Shown here one piece after another: positions 45,710 to 64,000 of a stretch of DNA of 64,000 bases. Both the position numbers and the translations under genes were made by a program. Position 1 is the stretch's first letter. The number at the start of each line of letters is the position of its first letter. Origin of the DNA: Mycobacterium sp. Aquia_216 (GTDB lineage: Bacteria > Actinomycetota > Actinomycetes > Mycobacteriales > Mycobacteriaceae); assembly GCF_026723865.1 (NCBI RefSeq), contig NZ_CP113529.1:4464001-4528000 (forward strand). The letters are read 5' to 3'. Under the pieces are notes generated by a model, which saw only the letters and a program-made list of their open reading frames with translations, had not been told where the DNA came from and ran no database searches.

Positions 45710-46816
45710 ATGGACTTTCAGTTGAGCGACGAGCAGAACCTACTGCGCAACACGACCCGCGACCTGCTGTCCCGCAGCTATGACCCGGAGAGCCGCAACA
45801 AGGTCATCGGCTCCGATCTGGGGTGGAGCCGCGAAGTGTGGAGTCAGCTCGCCGACACCGGGATTCTCGGCCTGGGCTTCGATCCGGACGAGGCCGGCCA
45901 GATCGAGATCATGGTCGTGCTCACCGAGGTCGGTCGCCGGTTGGCTCCCGAACCGATCCTGCACGCCGCATTGGCGCCCGGCGCGCTGATCGCCGAGCTG
46001 GGCACCGACGCCCAGAAAGAACAGCTCGACGACGTCGCGGCGGGCCAACGGCTGCTGGCCTTCGCCCACGTGGAGCCGGGTCAGCGCCAACCGACCGCAA
46101 CTGTTACGACTCAGGCTGCGCGGCAAGGTGATTCATGGACGCTGACCGGACGCAAGAACCCGGTGCTCGCCGGCGACTGCGCCGATGCGTTGGTGGTCAG
46201 CGCCGCGCTGCCGGACGGCGGCACCGGCCTGTTCCTGGTCGACGCGACGTCCGTCACCCGTCATCCGTACCGAACCTTCGACGGACAGCGGGGCGCGCAG
46301 GTCGATCTGGACGGCGCAACCGCCGAACCTCTGGGCGAAGCGGTCGACGCGTCAGGCGCCATCCGCGACGTCGTCGTTCGCATCCAGTCGGCGTTGTGCG
46401 CCGAAGCGGTCGGGGCGATGGAGGAGGCGCTCCGGTTGACCACCGACTACCTCAAGACCCGCAAGCAGTTCGGCGTCACGCTCAACAAGTTCCAGGCGCT
46501 CACCCAGCGGGCCGCCGACATGTACGTGTCGTTGGAGCTGGCACGCAGCATGAGCCTCTACGCCGCGATGTCGGTCGCCGACGGCAACCTCGACCCGCTG
46601 ATCGCGTCGCGGGCCAAGGTGCAGATCGGCCGGTCGGGCCGGCACATTGCGCAGGAGTCCATCCAGCTGCACGGTGGCATCGGCGTCACCGCGGAATACC
46701 CGGTCAGCCACTACGCGGCCCGGCTCACGGCGATCGAGCACACCCTGGGCACTTCCGGTGATCACCTGCACAACCTGATCGACCACCTCGGCAACTACGA
46801 CTTGGCCAGGCTCTAG
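45710..46816 (+). CDS. Acyl-CoA dehydrogenase, second subunit (FadE)
   Basis: The 368-residue protein belongs to the same superfamily but is clearly shorter and more divergent: N-terminal MDFQLSDEQNLLRNTTRDLL, and C-terminal ALRLTTDYLKTRKQFGVTLNKFQALTQRAADMYV and IQLHGGIGVTAEYPVSHY. The middle domain is poorly conserved. Divergent partners of this kind often lack FAD or catalytic contacts and pair with the upstream gene product. The gene is convergent with the PKS gene (130 bases between stops). Confidence 0.9.
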   Translation: MDFQLSDEQNLLRNTTRDLLSRSYDPESRNKVIGSDLGWSREVWSQLADTGILGLGFDPDEAGQIEIMVVLTEVGRRLAPEPILHAALAPGALIAELGTDAQKEQLDDVAAGQRLLAFAHVEPGQRQPTATVTTQAARQGDSWTLTGRKNPVLAGDCADALVVSAALPDGGTGLFLVDATSVTRHPYRTFDGQRGAQVDLDGATAEPLGEAVDASGAIRDVVVRIQSALCAEAVGAMEEALRLTTDYLKTRKQFGVTLNKFQALTQRAADMYVSLELARSMSLYAAMSVADGNLDPLIASRAKVQIGRSGRHIAQESIQLHGGIGVTAEYPVSHYAARLTAIEHTLGTSGDHLHNLIDHLGNYDLARL

Positions 46817-46946
46817 CTGGTCGCTCCGGTCGTGCGTACGGGGCGTTGACTGTGCGTCCAGGGCAGCGACACGCCGATCGAGTCCGACCCGCACCGCGCA
46901 GTCGACGCCCTCGGCACACACTCGACGTCGACGACCCCCATGCGCC

Positions 46947-58016
<11,070 letters not shown>

Positions 58017-58317
58017 GCCCTTGTCCTCCCTTGGCCGGTCAAGATTCGATCCCCACGGGAAGCCGGTTGCGCTCGGAGAATCATTTCCGAAGGCCAGCAC
58101 TGCAATTGCAGCACCCGCGTCGCGCAACGACAGCCCGTGCGGCTGCCGCCCTCCGTCCCCCGCCCAGCCGTTTGATCACCACAACGGCCCATCGGATCCG
58201 TCAGTGAGTGTAGGCGGTAGGACGCGCATCTCTGCGGAGGCGACCGCCGGGCGGGTTATCTTGGTGTCGCCACCAGCGCCGCTGACGGGAGCGGTAGAAA
58301 ACCAGGGGGACGTAGTT
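58017..58317 (+). promoter_or_regulatory. Divergent promoter region between the PKS and papA
   Basis: About 300 bases separate the two start codons. The PKS side has a strong GGGAGGA ribosome site and the papA side AGGGGGA at 58304-58310. No clear -10/-35 pair or operator palindrome is evident to me. Shared control of the two transcripts is likely from the layout. Confidence 0.55.
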
Positions 58318-59739
58318 TTGCGCATCGGGAAGATTACGGTCGGCTCGCTTGACGAGTGGACGTTGACGCCAGGTTCGGTCACGTCGTGGCACCCGACAAC
58401 CGCTGCCAGCGAGAAGGTTCGGCAGGCGCCGGTCAGTTCGGTGCCGGTCAGCTACATGCAGGGCCAACATCTCCGTAACTACTGTGAACGTACGGCCGCT
58501 GGCCTGAACTTTTCCCGGCAGATCATCGCCACCTGTGAGTTGCCTGGGAATTGCGACATCGCTGCCATGGATCATGCCGTCAACGCGTACCTGCGTCGAC
58601 ATGACACGTTCCGCAGTTGGTTCGAGCACACCGGTGGGGGGCAGTTCGTCAGGCATACCCTCAGCGATCCCGCCGATATTGAATTCATTCCGATCGATCA
58701 CGGCCGGATGACCGTTGACGAAATACACGCTCATGTGGTGGCCATACCGAACCCGCTGGAGTGGGGTTGCTTCACCTTCGGGATCGTCCAAAGTGAGAGC
58801 CACTTCACATTCTTCGCCGCCATGGATCATGTACACGGGGACGCGACGCTGATCGGCACCACGATGATGGAAGCCAACGGTATGTACACCGCGTTGAGCG
58901 GAAGCGGCGAGGCGCTGGTCCTTCCCGATGCCGGCAGCTTCGACGACTTCTGCACCCGCGAACGCGAGTACACGTCAACACTCACCGTGGATTCGCCCGA
59001 GGTGCGCGCGTGGATTGACTTCGCCGAGAACAACAATGGCAGTTTCCCCGAGTTCCCATTGCCCCTGGGCAACCCGTTGGAGTCGAGCAGCAGTGACATG
59101 ACCTCCGAACTTCTGATGGATGCGGCGCAGACAGAGCGATTCGAATCTGCCTGCACGACGGCCGGCGCGCGCTTCGTCGGCGGGTTGTTCGCCTGCCTGG
59201 CCCTGGTAGAGCACGAATTCACGGGCGCTCTCACGTATTACGGGCTTACCCCCAGAGATTCCCGCACAGCCGCGGACAATTTCATGACGCAGGGCTGGTT
59301 CACCGGCTTGATTCCGATCACCGTGCCCATAGCAGCGGCCTCTTTCGGCGACGCCGCATGGGCCGCGCAGGCTTCTTTCGACTCAGGTCTGGACATGGCG
59401 AAGGTGCCCTACTACCGCGTATTGGAATTAGCGCCGTGGTTGAGCTGGCCACGGCCAAACTTTCCGGTGTCGAACTTCCTGCACGGCGGCGCTGCTCCGC
59501 TCAACGCCATTCTGGCCGCGGCCGACCTGGGTCTGGCGAACAACATCGGAATCTATCCGGACGGCCGTTATTCGTACCAGCTCACCATCTATGTATTTCG
59601 CTACGGGGAGGGCACGGTAATGGCGATCATGCATCCCGACAACCCGATCGCCCAGAAATCAGTTGTCCGGTACATGGCGGCCGTGAAGTCCGTGTGCGGG
59701 CGCGTTGCTGGCACCGGACACTGGGGACGCGTCGCGTAG
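58318..59739 (+). CDS. papA3: PapA-family polyketide-associated acyltransferase
   Basis: The 473-residue product starts at a TTG (58318) 7 bases after AGGGGGA; it begins MRIGKITVGSLDEWTLTPGSVTSWHP, exactly like PapA1/PapA3-type N-termini, whereas longer ATG starts give non-homologous sequence. The HxxxD catalytic motif is in MDHVHGDAT, and the later structural DFG-type region and FPVSNF segment follow. PapA proteins transfer the PKS-made acyl chain to trehalose or another acceptor; no thioesterase in the PKS fits this direct offloading. Neighbours (PKS, MmpL, PE-PPE hydrolase) point to a PapA3-like role in acylating trehalose. Confidence 0.9.
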   Translation: MRIGKITVGSLDEWTLTPGSVTSWHPTTAASEKVRQAPVSSVPVSYMQGQHLRNYCERTAAGLNFSRQIIATCELPGNCDIAAMDHAVNAYLRRHDTFRSWFEHTGGGQFVRHTLSDPADIEFIPIDHGRMTVDEIHAHVVAIPNPLEWGCFTFGIVQSESHFTFFAAMDHVHGDATLIGTTMMEANGMYTALSGSGEALVLPDAGSFDDFCTREREYTSTLTVDSPEVRAWIDFAENNNGSFPEFPLPLGNPLESSSSDMTSELLMDAAQTERFESACTTAGARFVGGLFACLALVEHEFTGALTYYGLTPRDSRTAADNFMTQGWFTGLIPITVPIAAASFGDAAWAAQASFDSGLDMAKVPYYRVLELAPWLSWPRPNFPVSNFLHGGAAPLNAILAAADLGLANNIGIYPDGRYSYQLTIYVFRYGEGTVMAIMHPDNPIAQKSVVRYMAAVKSVCGRVAGTGHWGRVA

Positions 59740-59881
59740 CGTGGACGCATTCGATGGCTAGGGCTCGTCTGAGACGCGCAGTTTTCGGTCGGGCACGCGA
59801 CGAAATTGCGCGGTTTGACGAAGCGTCGACGAGCGTCGGCGACGGGCGCGCACGACTGCGCCGATCGGGGGCGAGGGCAAC

Positions 59882-62881
59882 ATGCGACGGCTAGCCGATT
59901 TCGTGGTGCGATGGCCCTGGGCGGTAATCGGGTTCTGGGTCGCGGTTGCGGTCGCGCTACCACTGACGTTGCCATCCCTGGGCGAGATGGCCCAGAAGCA
60001 TCCGCTCGCCATCTTGCCCAGCGATGCACCCTCGAACGCCACCGCCCGGAAGATGACCGAGGCATTTCACGAATCGGGCTCGGAAGACCTGCTATTGGTG
60101 GTCCTGACCGACGACAAGGGGCTTAACCCCGCCGACGAAGCCGCCTATCGCAAACTGGTGGACGCGCTGCGCCAAGACCCGCGAGATGTCTTGATGGTGC
60201 AGGATTTCCTCAGCACGCCACCGCTGCGCTCGGTCGTGACCAGCAAAGACCACAAAGCGTGGGTACTGCCGGTCGGCGTTGCCGGCGAGTTGGGCACCCC
60301 ACGGTCGTACGCCGCCTTCAACAGGATCGGCGACATCGTCAAACACGCCGTCTCCGGAACGGCCCTGACGGCAAACCTCACCGGCCCCGCGGCAACCGTC
60401 GCCGACCTCACGGTCGCGGGCGATCACGATCGAGTTCCGATCGAGCTGGCGATCGCCGTTCTGGTGCTCATCGTCCTGCTGGTGATCTACCGCAGTGCGA
60501 TCACGATGCTGCTGCCGTTGCTGACGATCGGGATATCCCTGGTGATCGCGCAGGCAGTGGTGGCGGGCTATTCCCAACTGACCGGCGCGGGCGTCTCAAA
60601 CCAGTCCATCGTATTTCTGAGCGCCATAATGGCCGGTGCCGGAACGGATTACGCGGTCTTTCTCATCAGCCGCTATCACGACTATTTGCGGTCAGGTGCG
60701 AATTCCGATCAGGCGGTCAAGGGCGCAATGATCTCTATCGGAAAAGTGGTGGCCGCATCCGCCGCCACCGTCGGTATCACTTTTCTCCTCATCAGTTTCG
60801 CCCGAATGGGAGTGTTCAAGACGGTCGGAGCATCCTCGGCGATCGGGGTCGGGGTGGCATTCCTCGCCGCGGTGACGTTGCTGCCGGCAATTCTCGCGCT
60901 GGCTGGGCCGCGCGGCTGGGTCAAGCCACGGCGCGAACTAACCGCTGCGTTCTGGCGACGTTCGGGCATCCGCATCGTGCGCCGGCCGAAGGTCAATCTG
61001 CTTGCCAGCGTGCTTGTTCTGATCATCCTGGCGAGCTGCGCCGGCTTGGTGCGCTACAACTACGACGATCGCAAGGCCCTGCGGCCGTCCGCTCCGAGCT
61101 CGATCGGGTATGCCGCGCTGGATCGGCATTTCCCGGTGAACCAGTCCATTCCGGAGTACATCCTCGTCCAATCACCGCATGACCTTCGTACGCCGAGAGC
61201 CCTTGCAGATTTGGAACAGATGGCAGACCGAGTCAGCCAACTGCCGAATATCGCTGCGGTCAGCGGCATTACGCGTCCCACCGGAAGTGTGCCGGAACAA
61301 TTCAGGGCGACCTATCAGGCCGGCGCCATCGGCACCCTGCTGGCCGGCGGGTCCAACCTGATCAACGATCACACCAATGACCTCAACCGGCTGGTCGCCG
61401 GGACGGGGACGCTGGCCAACAGCCTCAGCGAAGTCCGCGGCCAGGTCAGCCAGCTCGCTGCCAGCTTGCAGGAACTGGAAAATGCCTTCTCCTCGGCGAA
61501 GAGCCAGTACAGCGGCGACGCGCTGGTCAAACAGGTCGACATCGCGGCCCAGCTCGTCGACCATGTCAACTCGCTCAGCAATGCCATGGGCTGGAACTTC
61601 TCAGCGGCCAAGAACATCTTCGCCTGGATAGGTCCGGTGCTGACCGCGCTGCAGGGCAACCCCATTTGCGATGCCGATCAATCGTGCAGTGCCACCCGCG
61701 GAGCATTTGAGCAGCTGGTTGGCTCGCGCGATCAAGCAGACCTCGACGCGATCAACGACTTGGCTCACCAACTGCAGGACTACCAGGACAAACGTGCCCT
61801 CAAAGCGTCGACGGACCGCGTGCGCGCCGCATTGGGCAGGCTCACCGCCGTGATGCACACCATGGGGATGGACAAACCCGGTGGCCTGCAGGCGAACTTG
61901 AACAGCCTGCAAGATGGCGCAAACAGATTCGCGGGTGGGAGCCGCCAAGTGGCCGACGCAGTTGCTCAACTCGTCGACCAAGTCAAACAGCTCGGTGCCG
62001 GGCTCGGTGAGTCAGCGGAGTTTCTGTTGTCGCTGAAACGTGATGCGGCGCAACCTGCAATGGCCGGGTTCAACATCCCCCCTCAGCTGCTGCATTTAGA
62101 GGAGTTCCAGAAGGCGGCCAAGGTATTCATTTCGCCGGACGGCCACTCCGCACGGTACTTGGTTCAAACCAAACTGAATCCGTTCAGCACCGAGGCCATG
62201 GATCAGGTCAGCGCGATCAGTGCGGCCGCCCGCGCGGCCCAACCGAATACCGCGTTGGCGGACGCCACGGTATCGATGGCTGGATACACGGTCGGGCTGA
62301 AGGACACGCGCGACTACTACCAACACGACATCCGGTTCATCATCGCGGTAACCCTCTTCGTCGTGTTTGTGACCTTGATCGCGCTGCTGCGTGCGATTGT
62401 CGCGCCGCTGTATCTGGTTTCTTCCGTGGTCATTTCGTATTTGTCGGCGTTGGGTATCGGCGTACTCGTGTTCCAATATCTGCTCGGCCAGCCATTACAT
62501 TGGAGCGTGCCCCCGCTGGCATTCGTGGTGTTGGTCGCGGTGGGGGCCGACTACAACATGCTGCTCGTCTCGCGAATGCGTGAGGAGTCTGCGCGCAGCA
62601 TGCGGTACGGCATCATTCGGACGCTGAGTTCGACGGGCGGTGTGATCACTGCGGCCGGTCTGATCTTCGCCGCCTCGATGTGCGGTCTGTTGTTTTCCAG
62701 CATCAGCACCGTGGTTCAGGGCGGTGTCGTGATCGGTGTGGGAATCTTGCTGGATACCTTCTTGGTACGCACCATCACGGTTCCCGCCATCGCTGCACTG
62801 GTCGGACGGGCCAACTGGTGGCCGTCCCAAATGGGTGTGCGGCGGTCGCCGGCCGGACGCGCCGAGCCGCAGCCCGGTTAG
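59882..62881 (+). CDS. mmpL10: MmpL-family lipid transporter (MmpL10-like)
   Basis: The 999-residue RND protein starts MRRLADFVVRWPWAVIGFWV. It has two repeats of one plus five membrane segments (first cluster about 185-350, second about 815-980) and two large periplasmic domains. Characteristic motifs are GAGTDYAVFLISRYHDYL in the first half and VGADYNMLLVSRMREES in the second, with ANWWPS near the C-terminus. The second periplasmic domain contains long coiled stretches (residues about 500-720) usual in MmpL8/MmpL10. By its neighbours it should export the PKS/PapA product, as MmpL10 does for diacyltrehalose precursors. It lies 142 bases after papA. Confidence 0.93.
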   Translation: MRRLADFVVRWPWAVIGFWVAVAVALPLTLPSLGEMAQKHPLAILPSDAPSNATARKMTEAFHESGSEDLLLVVLTDDKGLNPADEAAYRKLVDALRQDPRDVLMVQDFLSTPPLRSVVTSKDHKAWVLPVGVAGELGTPRSYAAFNRIGDIVKHAVSGTALTANLTGPAATVADLTVAGDHDRVPIELAIAVLVLIVLLVIYRSAITMLLPLLTIGISLVIAQAVVAGYSQLTGAGVSNQSIVFLSAIMAGAGTDYAVFLISRYHDYLRSGANSDQAVKGAMISIGKVVAASAATVGITFLLISFARMGVFKTVGASSAIGVGVAFLAAVTLLPAILALAGPRGWVKPRRELTAAFWRRSGIRIVRRPKVNLLASVLVLIILASCAGLVRYNYDDRKALRPSAPSSIGYAALDRHFPVNQSIPEYILVQSPHDLRTPRALADLEQMADRVSQLPNIAAVSGITRPTGSVPEQFRATYQAGAIGTLLAGGSNLINDHTNDLNRLVAGTGTLANSLSEVRGQVSQLAASLQELENAFSSAKSQYSGDALVKQVDIAAQLVDHVNSLSNAMGWNFSAAKNIFAWIGPVLTALQGNPICDADQSCSATRGAFEQLVGSRDQADLDAINDLAHQLQDYQDKRALKASTDRVRAALGRLTAVMHTMGMDKPGGLQANLNSLQDGANRFAGGSRQVADAVAQLVDQVKQLGAGLGESAEFLLSLKRDAAQPAMAGFNIPPQLLHLEEFQKAAKVFISPDGHSARYLVQTKLNPFSTEAMDQVSAISAAARAAQPNTALADATVSMAGYTVGLKDTRDYYQHDIRFIIAVTLFVVFVTLIALLRAIVAPLYLVSSVVISYLSALGIGVLVFQYLLGQPLHWSVPPLAFVVLVAVGADYNMLLVSRMREESARSMRYGIIRTLSSTGGVITAAGLIFAASMCGLLFSSISTVVQGGVVIGVGILLDTFLVRTITVPAIAALVGRANWWPSQMGVRRSPAGRAEPQPG

Positions 62882-62938
62882 CACATACCCATGACGTGTG
62901 TGAGACTACGAGACGAGTTCAAGCGGTCAGGAGTAGGC

Positions 62939-64000
62939 ATGAAGAAACTACTCGCAGGAGTTACGGCGCTGGTAACTGTGGGTGCCACAGCATGTTTCGG
63001 CGTCGGAGCCGCGACGGCCGACGACACGCCGATCGGCGGCCCGCCGACCCCCGGGGCGCCGGGCGACCAGACCGCCTACGCGCTCGGAGGCGCTCACGTC
63101 CTGGGGATCCCCTACGACCAGTACATCCGCATGGAGGGCGCCGACTGGTTCCCCGGCCAGCAGCGACAAATCGTCCGCTACCCGGCTGGCCAGGTTCAGG
63201 GCCACGTGCTGGAGCGGCTCTTCCCGGGCATCGGCCGCTTCGATGCATTTTTCCCGGGCCTGGGTCTGGATGGCCCCAGCGTCGGAGAGTCGGTCGACGA
63301 GGGCATCAACAACCTCGATGCGGCGATTCGCAGCACCGGTCGCCCCGGGACGGCGATCGGCTTGTCCGAGGGCGGGTTCGTGGTCGATGGTGAGCAGGCT
63401 CGGCTCGCGAATGACCCGACCGCTCCCCCGCCGGACAAACTGAACTTCGCCACATTCGGCGACCCGATTGGGCGTCACGCCTTCGGTCAGAGCTTCCTGT
63501 CCGCCATGTTCCCGGTCGGCAGCGTGGTCCCCGCACTCGACTACACCATGCCACCGCCCTATGAGAGTCAGTACGACACAAACAGATTCGTGGCCGCCTA
63601 CGACTCGATCGCGGACTTCCCCGACCGGCCGGACAACATGTTCGCCCTGGCCAACACGCTCCTGGGACTCGCCACGGGTCACACCGCGGTGGCCTTCACA
63701 AACCCGAGCATGGTACCGCCGCAGAACATCAGGACGACCATCAACTCCAGGGGTGCTAAAGACACCACGATCATGGTCCCGGAACAGCACCTTCCTCTCG
63801 TCATGCCGCTGAAGTACGTCGGGATCGACGAGGACACGCTGAACAAGCTCGACGCGATCCTGATCCCCCGGGTGAACGCGGGTTACTCGCGAAACGACGA
63901 CCCGTCGACCGCTCCCGTTCAGGTGGACCCGGTGCACGGCTTCGACCCAGCCGAAGTCACTGCACCGGCCAACCAGGCGACATTCGGCGGCGGCGCCGAT
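62939..64000 (+). CDS. Exported PE-PPE-domain hydrolase/acyltransferase (Chp2-like), truncated by the window end
   Basis: The first 354 codons are present and the frame is open at base 64000. The start follows CAGGAG. A signal peptide ([27 protein letters not shown]) precedes the PE-PPE alpha/beta-hydrolase-type domain, with the nucleophile Ser143 in AIGLSEGG and later [10 protein letters not shown] and [14 protein letters not shown] segments. Chp1 and Chp2 of M. tuberculosis are acyltransferases that complete sulfolipid or polyacyltrehalose outside the membrane, and the PE gene of the TPP locus plays the same role. It is 57 bases after mmpL, so the three genes probably form one operon. Confidence 0.9.
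   Translation, partial: MKKLLAGVTALVTVGATACFGVGAATADDTPIGGPPTPGAPGDQTAYALGGAHVLGIPYDQYIRMEGADWFPGQQRQIVRYPAGQVQGHVLERLFPGIGRFDAFFPGLGLDGPSVGESVDEGINNLDAAIRSTGRPGTAIGLSEGGFVVDGEQARLANDPTAPPPDKLNFATFGDPIGRHAFGQSFLSAMFPVGSVVPALDYTMPPPYESQYDTNRFVAAYDSIADFPDRPDNMFALANTLLGLATGHTAVAFTNPSMVPPQNIRTTINSRGAKDTTIMVPEQHLPLVMPLKYVGIDEDTLNKLDAILIPRVNAGYSRNDDPSTAPVQVDPVHGFDPAEVTAPANQATFGGGAD

Overview
The window comes from a non-tuberculous Mycobacterium. It has high-GC codon use, MmpL, PapA and PE-PPE lipid genes, an F420-type oxidoreductase, DUF732 exported proteins and a salicylate synthase with an IdeR box. The gene order from about 14.9 to 44.3 kb closely follows M. tuberculosis Rv2386c (mbtI) to Rv2415c (comEA), as I recall that map. 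Some M. tuberculosis genes are missing (rpfD, Rv2390c, ggtB, PE_PGRS41, PE24), and both ends of the block are joined to different accessory DNA. The species cannot be fixed from the sequence alone.

Left accessory region (1-14.9 kb): the C-terminal part of an MmpL transporter; an exported DUF732-like protein; a 3-hydroxybutyrate dehydrogenase-like SDR; a truncated DIP1984-family gene; a Ddn-like protein overlapping an SCO1-like protein; and a second, degenerate DUF732 protein. Next comes an apparent local regulon of an O-methyltransferase, an AraC-type regulator and a cupin. The methyltransferase and the cupin share a strongly similar promoter/operator with paired GGATAG direct repeats 20 bp apart. 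A decayed PucR-type HTH lies between them. A tight operon follows: an esterase carrying an in-frame 54-bp tandem repeat, an SDR, a diiron ferritin-like protein, a Baeyer-Villiger-type flavin monooxygenase and a MerR regulator.

Conserved core (14.9-44.3 kb): mbtI with an IdeR box, a small conserved-looking protein, an SbtA-type bicarbonate permease and hemW. Two sulfur-assimilation operons follow (nirA-cysH-chelatase, and subI-cysT-cysW-cysA1). Each is preceded by a short leaderless-looking ORF with clustered cysteine codons at its end, which fits cysteine-responsive attenuation. Then come a GH15 trehalase-like enzyme, lipoproteins, lepA, a PemK-like protein, a CBS protein, an RNase Z-like hydrolase, a transglutaminase/alpha-E/ATP-grasp trio, rpsT, holA, comEC and comEA. 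An FAD monooxygenase and a lipoprotein are interspersed.

Right accessory region (44.5-64 kb): a pair of acyl-CoA dehydrogenases, then an 11-kb bimodular type I PKS (KS-AT-KR-ACP / KS-AT-DH-ER-KR-ACP). The PKS is divergent from a papA-mmpL-PE/PPE-hydrolase cassette that runs off the window. The two-module, malonyl-type PKS with these partners matches the trehalose polyphleate (TPP) locus of other mycobacteria. In that pathway the PKS would build the long acyl chain, PapA would load it on trehalose, MmpL would export the glycolipid and the PE-PPE enzyme would finish acylation outside. The expected FadD ligase is not in the window and may lie just beyond its end.
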